Notes under the pieces: model-generated
What the model saw: the letters and a program-made list of their open reading frames with translations, nothing else
The model's database searches: none
What the model was told of the DNA's origin: nothing
Position numbers and translations under genes: made by a program
Shown: piece after piece, positions 16,479 through 24,109 of the stretch
How positions within the stretch are numbered: position 1 is the stretch's first letter
How the letters are laid out: each line of letters opens with the position of its first letter
Assembly: GCA_947165485.1 (NCBI GenBank)
Contig: CAMVAP010000015.1
Span: 1 to 58,099 of the forward strand
Source: an uncultured Prevotellaceae bacterium
GTDB taxonomy: Bacteria; Bacteroidota; Bacteroidia; Bacteroidales; Muribaculaceae
DNA length: 58,099 bases
Reading direction: 5' to 3'

Positions 16479-17079
16479 CCGACTCAATGCTGTTGCCGGC
16501 GATGATGATGCCCACGAGAAGTATCAGTAACAGGGCTATCACTACCATGGCAACGACCTTAAACCCCCTGCTGGGCATGGTGCCATTCTGGTGGAGGTGA
16601 GGGTGCATGTCGCTGTAGCGACGGTTGATGGTGCGCAGCTTGTCCTCGACCATGGTGTCCTGCCGCATGGATTGTGGCTGGCGTGGCTTTTCCTGGCGAT
16701 GAGGCTTTGTCTCTTCCTGGGCGAGGGGACGTTTTCTCTCCTCGACGGGAGCTGGCTCGGGCTGAGGAGTGGGCTCGGGTTGAGGCTGCTGGGCGTTAAA
16801 GGGTGCCCTCAGGTCGGCTCCGCAGTAGGGGCAGAAGCTGATGCCGCTGGGCAACTGCTTGCCGCAGCTGTGGCAAAACTTGGATTTCTCGTTGTCAACG
16901 CTGCCCGCATTGGCGGTGTGACGGTAAGGGGCGTCAGAGTCGTCACGCACGACCAGGGCTCCTCCCTCATAGCTGCACACGGCAAGACACTGCGGGCACA
17001 CGACTTGGCAGTCGTGTATCACCAGCTCCTCTTGTGAGACAGCCATCCATTTTCCGCATTGTGGGCACTTAAGTTCCAT
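16471..17079 (-). CDS. Zinc-ribbon membrane protein
   Basis: The product is 202 aa from the ATG at 17079, chosen because a zinc-binding domain starts at once (MELKCPQCGKWM) and because upstream codons run through the promoter. CPQC pairs occur near residues 5-8 and 28-31, and a second ribbon has CHSC near 69 and CPYC near 82. A Pro/Glu-rich linker (residues about 92-130) follows, then one transmembrane helix near the C-terminus (VVAMVVIALLLILLVGIIIA). Such zinc-ribbon plus single-helix proteins are common and mostly uncharacterised. The promoter has TACCTTTG (17108-17115) with a TTTG 20 bp upstream. Confidence 0.8.
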   Translation of the reverse strand: MELKCPQCGKWMAVSQEELVIHDCQVVCPQCLAVCSYEGGALVVRDDSDAPYRHTANAGSVDNEKSKFCHSCGKQLPSGISFCPYCGADLRAPFNAQQPQPEPTPQPEPAPVEERKRPLAQEETKPHRQEKPRQPQSMRQDTMVEDKLRTINRRYSDMHPHLHQNGTMPSRGFKVVAMVVIALLLILLVGIIIAGNSIESAM

Positions 17080-17107
17080 AAAAACCAACTTTTTGTCGAT
17101 GTGGCGA

Positions 17108-17139
17108 CAAAGGTACTGCTTTGCTTTGAAAATTGCAAA
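17108..17139 (-). promoter_or_regulatory. Promoter of the zinc-ribbon gene
   Basis: On the minus strand, TTTG at 17136-17139 and TACCTTTG at 17108-17115 are separated by 20 bp, close to the Bacteroidetes consensus. Confidence 0.6.
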
Positions 17140-17264
17140 TATTGTGGCGACCGATGCAAATAATGAAGACACTTTTTTGCTGATCCTCACCACCCAAAGG
17201 GCCCAAAATTGTCCAAAAAACAAAAAATGTTGCAGTTTTGTTTTTTCATTTTAAGAATAACTAT

Positions 17265-17272
17265 TACTTTTG
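17265..17272 (+). promoter_or_regulatory. -7 box of the TPR gene
   Basis: TACTTTTG lies 44 nt before the ATG at 17317. This argues against the longer in-frame start at 17209, which lies upstream of the box. Confidence 0.5.
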
Positions 17273-17316
17273 CAGCCGCTAAAGTGTCGAAAATCATTAA
17301 AATTAACACAATAGAA

Positions 17317-17997
17317 ATGGCAAAAAAAGAAAATCAAAGTGCTCGCACTACCCTCGAAGAGGTGAATGAGTCCCTCTCGACAGCGGCACAACGCATCGAA
17401 GACAACAAGAAGTACATCAACTGGGCCCTGATCGCAGTGGCTGTGTTGGTTCTGCTGGCAGTGGGTTACATCTATGGTATCCGCAACCCGCAGTTGCAGA
17501 AGGCAAAGGATGAAATCGGTAAGGCCGACATGGCATGGGTTCAGGGTCAGACCGATGAGGCTCTCAAGGACTATGAGAAGGTCGCTGCCGACTACAGCAA
17601 CAAGCCTGCCGAGCGCGCCCACCTCAACGCCGCCATCCTGCTGTATGAAAAAGGTGAGTATGAGAAGGCTGCCAAGCATCTTGAGGACTTCACTCCCGCC
17701 GGTAACCTCATTGGTCCCGCATCGATGAGCCTGCTGGGTGACTGCTATGTTAACCTCAAGAAGTATGACAAGGCCATGAGCGCCTATGACAAGGCCATCA
17801 ACATGGCTAGTGATAATGAAGCCTATGTGCCCGCTTTCATGATCAAGAAGGCCACGTTGCTCCATGAGCAGAAGAAGTATGCCGAGGAGGCCGCCATCTA
17901 CCAGAAGATCAGTGACGACTATCCCATGTACGCCCAGCAGACAGGCTTTGCTGTTGAGAAGTATCTGCAGCGTGCCAATGCTCTCGCAGGTAAGTAA
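17317..17997 (+). CDS. Membrane-anchored tetratricopeptide-repeat protein
   Basis: The product is 226 aa. The start at 17317 (MAKKENQSARTTLEEVNESL) follows the -7 box and gives a short cytoplasmic segment, one transmembrane helix at about residues 33-52 (WALIAVAVLVLLAVGYIYGI) and a TPR-rich extracytoplasmic domain. Repeats are visible as WVQGQTDEALKDYEKVAADY, YEKGEYEKAAKHLEDF, LKKYDKAMSAYDKAI and LHEQKKYAEEAAIYQKI. The layout resembles YfgM/BamD-like envelope TPR proteins. The partner is unknown. It is followed by a strong terminator, so pyrH downstream is probably transcribed separately. Confidence 0.85.
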   Translation: MAKKENQSARTTLEEVNESLSTAAQRIEDNKKYINWALIAVAVLVLLAVGYIYGIRNPQLQKAKDEIGKADMAWVQGQTDEALKDYEKVAADYSNKPAERAHLNAAILLYEKGEYEKAAKHLEDFTPAGNLIGPASMSLLGDCYVNLKKYDKAMSAYDKAINMASDNEAYVPAFMIKKATLLHEQKKYAEEAAIYQKISDDYPMYAQQTGFAVEKYLQRANALAGK

Positions 17998-18034
17998 TTC
18001 TTGTAAAAGAAGATCACAAGGTTAATGATTAACG

Positions 18035-18072
18035 GGGTTGGATCAAACGTTGTTTTGAACCAACCCTTTTTC
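18035..18072 (+). terminator. Intrinsic terminator after the TPR gene
   Basis: The stem GGGTTGG/CCAACCC, with inner TCAA/TTGA pairing, spans 18035-18066 and is followed by a run of T residues. Confidence 0.8.
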
Positions 18073-18092
18073 TTTACACGATAAAAACTACA

Positions 18093-18812
18093 ATGACTAT
18101 GACTCCTATTTATCATCGCATATTGCTCAAGCTCAGCGGCGAGTCGCTGGCAGCCGAGCAGAGTAGTGGCATCGACCCGCAGCGCGTGGCCGACTATGCC
18201 ACCCAGATCAAGGAAATCGTCGATGCTGGCGTGCAGGTCGCCATCGTCGTGGGCGGCGGCAACATCTTCCGCGGCCTCAAGGGTGCCGCCCAGGGCTTTG
18301 ACCGCGTCAAGGGCGACCAGATGGGTATGCTCGCCACCGTGATTAACGCATTGGCACTCTCGTCGGCACTGGAGGCTATCGGCCAGCCTGCCCAGGTGTT
18401 CACCGCCATCGGTATGTTCCCCATCGGTGAGCACTACAGCAAGTGGCGCGCCATCGAGGCCATGCAGGCCGGCAAGGTCGCCATCTGCTCCTGTGGCACT
18501 GGCAGCCCCTTCTTCACCACCGACACGGGCAGCACGCTGCGTGCCATCGAGGTCGAGGCCGACGTCATGCTCAAGGGTACCCGCGTGGACGGCATCTACA
18601 CGGCCGACCCCGAGAAGGACCCCACGGCAACGAAGTTTGACCGCATCACCTACGACGAAATCTACAACCGCGGCCTCAAGGTCATGGACATGACTGCCAC
18701 CGTGATGGCCCGCGACAACAAGTTGCCCATCCACGTGTTCAACATGGATGTGTACGGCAACCTCAAGAAGGTGATGAGCGGCGAACCCATCGGTACCGTC
18801 GTGACCCTTTGA
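18093..18812 (+). CDS. pyrH: UMP kinase
   Basis: The 239-aa product is UMP kinase, which converts UMP to UDP in pyrimidine nucleotide synthesis. Diagnostic motifs are RILLKLSGESL at the N-terminus, VVGGGNIFRG (phosphate-binding glycine loop), GTGSPFFTTDT and KATRVDGIY-type DGIYTADPEKDP. Length matches the bacterial hexameric enzyme. Either of two nearby ATGs (18093 or 18099) could be used. In many bacteria pyrH is linked to tsf and frr; here it stands alone between a TPR gene and a repeat array. Confidence 0.95.
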   Translation: MTMTPIYHRILLKLSGESLAAEQSSGIDPQRVADYATQIKEIVDAGVQVAIVVGGGNIFRGLKGAAQGFDRVKGDQMGMLATVINALALSSALEAIGQPAQVFTAIGMFPIGEHYSKWRAIEAMQAGKVAICSCGTGSPFFTTDTGSTLRAIEVEADVMLKGTRVDGIYTADPEKDPTATKFDRITYDEIYNRGLKVMDMTATVMARDNKLPIHVFNMDVYGNLKKVMSGEPIGTVVTL

Positions 18813-18888
18813 TGCCCGTTATCAGACAACAAGAACAACCTGGTTGACAACACTGACAACTTGTTTGTGAGCACCCGCGCTCTCGTGG

Positions 18889-19485
18889 CCTCACGCGAGG
18901 CGCGAAATCCGCTAAATGTTTTTATGATTGCTCGCAAGGGGCTGGCAATCAGATTCGGATGCCCAAAAAAGGTTGTAGTTGTTGTCACATGGGTTGTTAT
19001 GGTTGTTTGAGAATATCCCCCAATGTACCTCACGCGAGGCGCGAAATCCGCTAAGTGTTTATATGATTGCTCGCAAGGGGCTCGCAATCAGATGCGGATG
19101 CTCCCCAAAAAAGGTTGTAGTTGTTGTCACATAGGTTGTTATGGTTGTTTGAAAATATCCCCCAATGTACCTCACGCGAGGCGCGAAATCCGCTAAGTGT
19201 TTATCTGATTGCTCACAAGGTGCTCTCAATCAGATGCGGATGCCCAAAAAAAGGTTGTAGTTGTTGTCACATAGGTTGTTATGGTTGTTTGAAAATATCC
19301 CCAAATGTACCCCACGCGAGGCGCGAAATCCGCTAAGTGTTTATATGATTGCTCGCAAGGGGCTCTCAATCAGATGCGGATGCCCCCCAAAAAAGGTTGT
19401 AGTTGTTGTCACATAGGTTGTTATGGTTGTTTGAGCATATCCCCAAATGTACCTCACGCTAAGGTGCAAAATCCGCTAAGTGTTT
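18889..19485. repeat. Tandem array of about 140-bp units, four full and one partial
   Basis: Units begin with CCTCACGCGAGGCGCG at 18889, 19028, 19170, 19310 (one base changed) and 19452 (partial), giving periods of 139-142 bp. Each unit has CGCGAAATCCGCTAAGTG, an ATTGCTCGCAAGGGGCTC segment that nearly mirrors itself, GCGGATGC, and a GGTTGTAGTTGTTGTCAC tract. The middle units are almost identical. The last partial unit runs right up to the stop codon of the LOG gene. Short open frames across it (ending NPLSVYL and similar) arise from the repeat and are not genes. It fills the whole gap between convergent pyrH and the LOG gene. Confidence 0.85.
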
Positions 19486-20459
19486 TACTTCTGTCCTTGT
19501 GTGTTGGGCTGTTGCTGGCTGAATTGTTGCAGGGTGGCGACGGCCTCGTCGATGTCGTCGGTAAGGGTGAGTTGCAGGTTCTTGTATTTGCCGGTTTTCA
19601 TTAAGTGTTCGATAAGAGGATAAACGGGAATCTCTTCGGTCCAGTAGCGCTTGCCCAGGAAAATCATGGGGCTGGCAAAGCCGTAGGACAGGTAGTGGTT
19701 CTGTACCGCTTCCTGAAATATCTCCTGCAGGGTTCCCGCACTGCCTGGAGTATAGATGATACCGCCAAAGGCTAGGGTGAGGATGTTGTCCTCGCGGATG
19801 CTGTTCTCAAAGAATTTGGCAATGTGGGTGGCAAACGGTGTTGACGGCTCGTGCCCGTAAAGCCACGTGGGGATGCCCAGGCTCACATATTCACCCCTGG
19901 GAAACCGCTCGATTACCCTGAAGGCCGAGCACAGCCATCCCTGATCCCTGAACGACGGTGATGGCGACATCATCGCCAGCGCATCATCCAGCTCGTCGTC
20001 GTCCCGTCCTGCCATCCATGCTCCCAGGTGGGTGGCCTCCATGGCTCCGGGGCCGCCCCCGCTCAACATGACAAAGCCTTGCTGGGTGAGTCGCTGGCTC
20101 AATCGGGCAACCTCACGAAACATCTTGTCGGTCCTGAGCAGGGCATGGCCGCCCATGATGCCCACGCAGCGGTGATGGTCATATTCCTTAAAGAAACGGG
20201 CCAGTGCCGCATGGATGCAGTGGTCGTGCAGGGTGCGTGCCAGCAGTTCCTTCACGTTGCGGGCATGCTGCCCCAGTGAGCGGTAGTGCTGATACACCTT
20301 GTGGTCAAAGCAGGAGTTATAACTGGTCTCATCGTCGGGGCAATAGCCCTCATAGAGCTCGGCAGGGGAATACAACGTCTTGCGGGTCACGTCAAAAGGA
20401 GCCTGCTCCAAGTAGGCCATCACGTCCTTCAATTCATCATATCCAGTGGCTGTAATCAT
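19485..20459 (-). CDS. LOG-family (lysine-decarboxylase-like fold) nucleotide-binding protein
   Basis: The 324-aa protein has the Rossmann-type features of the LOG family: VGIMGGHALLRTD, FVMLSGGGPGAMEATHLGAW and, in place of the usual PGGxGTxxE, a variant TPGSAGTLQEIFQEAV. LOG enzymes release cytokinin-type bases from their monophosphates, and bacterial relatives act on AMP-like nucleotides. The variant motif and the longer N-terminal region put this in a more distant subgroup, so the substrate is uncertain. The promoter box TAACTTTG lies at 20498-20505. Confidence 0.82.
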   Translation of the reverse strand: MITATGYDELKDVMAYLEQAPFDVTRKTLYSPAELYEGYCPDDETSYNSCFDHKVYQHYRSLGQHARNVKELLARTLHDHCIHAALARFFKEYDHHRCVGIMGGHALLRTDKMFREVARLSQRLTQQGFVMLSGGGPGAMEATHLGAWMAGRDDDELDDALAMMSPSPSFRDQGWLCSAFRVIERFPRGEYVSLGIPTWLYGHEPSTPFATHIAKFFENSIREDNILTLAFGGIIYTPGSAGTLQEIFQEAVQNHYLSYGFASPMIFLGKRYWTEEIPVYPLIEHLMKTGKYKNLQLTLTDDIDEAVATLQQFSQQQPNTQGQK

Positions 20460-20497
20460 TATGACAAGGTCTTTAGGAGGTTTGAGTTCACGAATGG

Positions 20498-20505
20498 CAA
20501 AGTTA
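20498..20505 (-). promoter_or_regulatory. -7 box of the LOG-family gene
   Basis: On the minus strand this is TAACTTTG, 38 nt upstream of the ATG at 20459. Confidence 0.45.
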
Positions 20506-20634
20506 CTAATAATTCGGTTAGTTTTCCTGCGATTTTAACAGTTTGGGACTGTTAAAAAGTGTAATAATGTGGTGATATGGGGCAAAAACGCCATTTTTTA
20601 GGACAATTTACCCACTATTTTGGGCCGATAGCAG

Positions 20635-20642
20635 TAATTTTG
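20635..20642 (+). promoter_or_regulatory. -7 box of the FadL-like gene
   Basis: TAATTTTG lies 59 nt before the ATG at 20702. Confidence 0.45.
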
Positions 20643-20701
20643 TCGCCCTAAAGTAAAAATCTCCACTTCAGGTTTGTTTAATAAAACATAATGTGATAGC
20701 A

Positions 20702-22165
20702 ATGAAAAGAATAACATCTGTAGCCCTGTTGCTGACCATCGTCAGCATGACCGCCATGGCAGGTGGTCTCCTCCACAACACCAATCAGCACATCGCCTTC
20801 ATGCGCATGATGGCCCGTGGTGCCAGCCACGAGATTGACGCCGTCTATACCAACCCCGCTGGCCTGGCCTTTATGGACCACGACGGCTGGACCCTGTCGC
20901 TCAATATCCAGAGCGCCACACAGTCGCGCGACGCCCTTACCACGTTTGCCCTCTTCCCCGAGGCCGATCACACCCGCTTGTACAAGGGTAAGGCCTCGGC
21001 TCCCGTGATTCCTTCGCTCTACGGTGCCTACAAGAAGAACCGCTGGACGTTCTCGGGCTTCTTTGGCTTTACTGGTGGCGGTGGCAAGTGCAACTTCGAC
21101 AGCGGTCTGCCCGTGTTTGATGCAAGCATCATGGCTGGCTTCTATGCTCAGACGGCTGCCTTGAAGATGGCCATGGCCGAGAATCCCCTTGTGGCTCCCG
21201 TGCTGGCCGATCCCCGTGTGGCTGGCCTGTTGCCCTTGACTGCCGACAAGTATGACATCAACTCATCGATGAGGGGCCGCCAGTACATCTACGGCTTGCA
21301 GCTGGGTGCCACCTATAAGATCCTGGACTGGATGAGCGCCTACGTTGGTGGACGCATGAACTACTTTGACGGCAACTACAGTGGTTTTGTCAAGGTGATG
21401 CCCAAGCCCGAGATGGCTGCTACCGTACAGCAGATTGCTATGTCTTATCCCGCCCTGGCTCCCACCTTGAGCGGCCTGATGAACCAGAATGGCGAGATGG
21501 CCAACATCGAGCTGGACTGCAACCAGACGGGTTGGGGTGTGACTCCCATCATTGGCTTGGACCTGGTGTGGAAGGGATTTACCCTGGCTGCCAAGTATGA
21601 GTTCAAGACCAACCTCAATATTGAGAACGACACCAAGAAGGCCACTGCTGAGCCCGCTGCATTTGAGGCTGCGTTGGACGACTACAAGCATGGTGTGAAT
21701 ACCCCCAGCGACCTGCCCGCAGTGTTCTATGCCGCACTGGGCTATGAGTTCATCCCCAAGAAGCTGCGCGCCACCGTCGAGTATCACTACTATGACGACA
21801 AGCACGCCGAGATGGCCCATGACAAGCAGAAGCACCTGCGCCACGGCACCCATGAGGTGCTGGCCGGAGTGGAGTGGGACATCAACAAGACCTTCACCGT
21901 GAGCGCCGGTGCCCAAAACACCGACTACGGCTTGAGCGACGCTTACCAGACCCATACCTCGTTCTCCTGCGACAGCTACTCGATCGGCTTTGGCGGCGCT
22001 GTCAACCTGAGCGAGAAGGTGAAGTTGAACGTGGGCTACTTCTGGACCACCTACAAGGACTATGACCGCAGCGAGACCGACTACTTCGGCACCACGCTGC
22101 CTGGCAAGGACACCTATAGCCGCACCAACAAGGTGTTCGGTGCCGGTATCGACTTCAAGTTCTGA
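20702..22165 (+). CDS. FadL/OmpP1-like outer-membrane protein
   Basis: The product is 487 aa from the ATG at 20702, where the signal peptide MKRITSVALLLTIVSMTAMA begins. The mature N-terminus (GASHEIDAVYTNPAGLAFM) has the NPAG motif typical of FadL/TodX-type 14-strand barrels, whose N-terminal hatch plugs the pore. Later segments alternate strand-like residues and end with a strand pattern closing in aromatic Phe (GAGIDFKF), as barrel proteins do. The family imports hydrophobic molecules; the ligand here is unknown. It is monocistronic and followed by a GC-rich terminator. Confidence 0.85.
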   Translation: MKRITSVALLLTIVSMTAMAGGLLHNTNQHIAFMRMMARGASHEIDAVYTNPAGLAFMDHDGWTLSLNIQSATQSRDALTTFALFPEADHTRLYKGKASAPVIPSLYGAYKKNRWTFSGFFGFTGGGGKCNFDSGLPVFDASIMAGFYAQTAALKMAMAENPLVAPVLADPRVAGLLPLTADKYDINSSMRGRQYIYGLQLGATYKILDWMSAYVGGRMNYFDGNYSGFVKVMPKPEMAATVQQIAMSYPALAPTLSGLMNQNGEMANIELDCNQTGWGVTPIIGLDLVWKGFTLAAKYEFKTNLNIENDTKKATAEPAAFEAALDDYKHGVNTPSDLPAVFYAALGYEFIPKKLRATVEYHYYDDKHAEMAHDKQKHLRHGTHEVLAGVEWDINKTFTVSAGAQNTDYGLSDAYQTHTSFSCDSYSIGFGGAVNLSEKVKLNVGYFWTTYKDYDRSETDYFGTTLPGKDTYSRTNKVFGAGIDFKF

Positions 22166-22225
22166 GGATAAAGTTCATCAATATAAACAGGAGGAATAGA
22201 TATCATAAAAATCTTTATCCTATGG

Positions 22226-22270
22226 CACGCCGCCGCTCGATTAACTGTCGGGCGGCGGTGTAGTTTTTTT
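22226..22270 (+). terminator. GC-rich terminator after the FadL-like gene
   Basis: CCGCCGC and GCGGCGG arms with outer CAC/GTG pairing are followed by TAGTTTTTTT. Confidence 0.7.
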
Positions 22271-22276
22271 GGCAAT

Positions 22277-22426
22277 GATATAGATGTTGGCCCATTGGTG
22301 GTATTAACCGCCCTGTCGGGCGGGAAATTAAGCAAATTAATTTTAAAATTTAATTTTCTTTTAATTTCCCGTGCGTTAGCACGGTTTGATGCAGAGACGT
22401 TTCAGCGCAGGGTCAACTGCTATATC
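22277..22426. mobile_element. MITE-like repeat, copy C (150 bp, inverted relative to copy A)
   Basis: The right end GGGTCAACTGCTATATC (22410-22426) is the exact complement of the left end of copy A. The left end GATATAGATGTTGGCCC is a diverged form. Hairpins CCGCCCTGTCGGGCGG and CCGTGCGTTAGCACGG flank the AT-rich core. The outer flank TGATGCAGAGACGTTTCAGCG also matches copy A on the other strand. No open frame is present. Confidence 0.75.
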
Positions 22427-22461
22427 GTTCCGTTTTTTTTCAGTTATTATTTGTCCGTAAA

Positions 22462-23004
22462 CTATCTTAACAAGTTGGACATCATAGTGTTCCAGTCCTG
22501 GGCATCCGAGATGCTGCCCAGCAATCCCTCGTGGGGAGGGAAGGCGATGCTGTCGTTGAGGGTGTAGGTGACCTGGGGTATTTTCACATATAGCGTCAGC
22601 GTGTTCAGCGTCTCGCCATTCTTGTATTGCTGTCCCAGTTGCTTGAAGTCGTCGGCCTTGATGTAATACAGGCGGTCACCCTTGTTGCACAGGTAGATGC
22701 GGTCAAAATCGAGCTCAGTTAACTCCTGGGCACACTGTAACATGCAACGAGTGACATCAAAGCGGTCGAAGCTACGCTCGTCGGGCTCCTTCACGTTGAA
22801 GGACAATTCCCTCTTGGGGTTATACCAAGGCTGCGTGACCTCAATATTGATTCCATTGTTGGCAGGATCCAGGTTCTTCAACTCGACGCGAGTGATGACC
22901 TTCCTGCCCCCCTTCACAAAGTCCATCGAGATCAAGGCATGAACGGCTACTAAAGCCAGAATGCCAATGATGGCGACGAGGAGCAATTTATCTTGGCGTG
23001 TCAT
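22462..23004 (-). CDS. Single-pass membrane protein of unknown function
   Basis: The product is 180 aa from the ATG at 23004. It has one N-terminal transmembrane helix (LLLVAIIGILALVAVHALI) and an extracytoplasmic domain of mixed strands and helices (VELKNLDPANNGINIEVTQ, FDRIYLCNKGDRLYYIKADD). I do not recognise the family. Its ATG lies 17 nt inside the end of the LD-carboxypeptidase gene, so translation is likely coupled and a role in envelope maintenance is plausible by context only. Confidence 0.65.
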   Translation of the reverse strand: MTRQDKLLLVAIIGILALVAVHALISMDFVKGGRKVITRVELKNLDPANNGINIEVTQPWYNPKRELSFNVKEPDERSFDRFDVTRCMLQCAQELTELDFDRIYLCNKGDRLYYIKADDFKQLGQQYKNGETLNTLTLYVKIPQVTYTLNDSIAFPPHEGLLGSISDAQDWNTMMSNLLR

Positions 23005-24040
23005 GGTTTTCAAATGTGAGAGTGACTCCTTGTGGAGTGACTTCGAGCAAGGCGGGGCACCCTTCGATCATGGGATAATTCCAGTCCTCGTCATGGCTGG
23101 CGGGGAAGTCGTAGCACACGGGGATGTTGTAGCCGTTCAAGGTTTCGGCCAGCATCTCGTTCATGTCGGTGTAGCCGTTACTCGGCTGATATTCGGTGAA
23201 ACGTCCCACAATGATGCCCTTGACATGGCTGAGGACTCCCTTGAGACGCAACTGCTGCAACATGCTGTTGACGCGCGCCATGCTCTCGCTCACGTCCTCA
23301 AAGAAGAGGATGATGTCCCGACCGCGCACGTTCTCGCGATCCAGGAAGTCCCACTCGCGGCTGCCGCCGATGTTGGTAAACACCGCCATGTTGCCTCCGA
23401 TGACGATGCCCCGTGCCGTGCCCACCTTGTTGAGCGGATGGGCAGGAACGGTGTAGCTGGGCAGGTTGCCCATGAGCACGTCGCGCAGCATCAGGTTGAT
23501 CGGGTCATCGGCACCGCGCTCGCCCAGTGCGCCGCCCATGTTGGCGTGCAGGCTCATCACGCCGCTGCACACCATTGCGCTGTGCAGGGCGGTGATGTCG
23601 CTGTAGCCCACGATCCACTTGGGGTTGCGCCTGAAGTCCTCGTGGGTCATCGGGTCGAGCAGCATCGCCGAGCCATAGCCGCCACGGGTGCACACGATGG
23701 CCTTGATGTCGGGGTCGTTGAGCGCCCACAGCAGGTCGGAACAGCGCTCCCTGATGGTGCCGGCATACATGTGACACTTAGACAGCACATGCTGTCCCAT
23801 GACGGGCTCAAAGCCCCAGGCACGCAGCGTGGCAGCGGCCTTTTCGGGATTCTGGTCGCCTGGGGTGCTCGCCGGCGAGATGATGGCGATTTTGTCACCC
23901 GGCTTGAGGGCCTCGGGCTTCTTGAGGGCGGCAGGCGCATGTGGCCTGGGCATGTTGTTGCGACGGGGTGCCCTGTCGGCAGCAAGGGCGCTCATGGTGA
24001 ATAACAGCGTGATTGTAGCCAGTAATAGAATCCGTTTCAT
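22988..24040 (-). CDS. LD-carboxypeptidase, exported (S66 family)
   Basis: The 350-aa protein belongs to the MccF/LdcA serine peptidase family S66. It shows KPGDKIAIISPAS at the domain start, TRGGYGSAMLLD, the nucleophile region VGYSDITALHS, EDVSESMARV for the catalytic Glu, and FPASHDEDWNYPM for the catalytic His. LdcA removes the terminal D-Ala from murein tetrapeptides during recycling. The signal peptide (LLLATITLLFTMSALAA) predicts a periplasmic location, whereas classical LdcA is cytoplasmic. It is co-oriented with a NagZ-like GH3 gene upstream. Confidence 0.88.
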   Translation of the reverse strand: MKRILLLATITLLFTMSALAADRAPRRNNMPRPHAPAALKKPEALKPGDKIAIISPASTPGDQNPEKAAATLRAWGFEPVMGQHVLSKCHMYAGTIRERCSDLLWALNDPDIKAIVCTRGGYGSAMLLDPMTHEDFRRNPKWIVGYSDITALHSAMVCSGVMSLHANMGGALGERGADDPINLMLRDVLMGNLPSYTVPAHPLNKVGTARGIVIGGNMAVFTNIGGSREWDFLDRENVRGRDIILFFEDVSESMARVNSMLQQLRLKGVLSHVKGIIVGRFTEYQPSNGYTDMNEMLAETLNGYNIPVCYDFPASHDEDWNYPMIEGCPALLEVTPQGVTLTFENHDTPR

Positions 24041-24053
24041 ATCATTATAATTT

Positions 24054-24109
24054 CTAAAGCCTAAAACCTAAAGCCTAAAACCTAAAGCCTAAAACCTAAA
24101 GCCTAAAAC
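24054..24109. repeat. Heptanucleotide array, eight units, CTAAAGC/CTAAAAC alternating
   Basis: Eight 7-bp units alternate strictly between CTAAAGC and CTAAAAC, giving a 14-bp higher-order period. The TAG stop codon of the GH3 gene (24103-24105) is supplied by the array, and the last residue before it is also array-encoded. The array lies between the GH3 and LD-carboxypeptidase genes. Confidence 0.9.

Noticed and set aside
18889-19485. Possible CRISPR array
   Set aside because: The units are about 140 bp and nearly identical through their whole length, with no short repeats and unique spacers, and no cas genes are nearby.
19121-19604. Repeated short open frames with MLSHRLLWLF- and NPLSVYL-like peptides
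   Set aside because: They are made of the 140-bp DNA repeats, so the peptide similarity follows from the DNA repeat. The last one also runs antisense into the LOG gene.
24054-24109. Telomere-like repeat
   Set aside because: The CTAAAxC heptamers resemble telomeric repeats by eye, but the array is internal, short and inside an operon on what looks like a normal bacterial chromosome.
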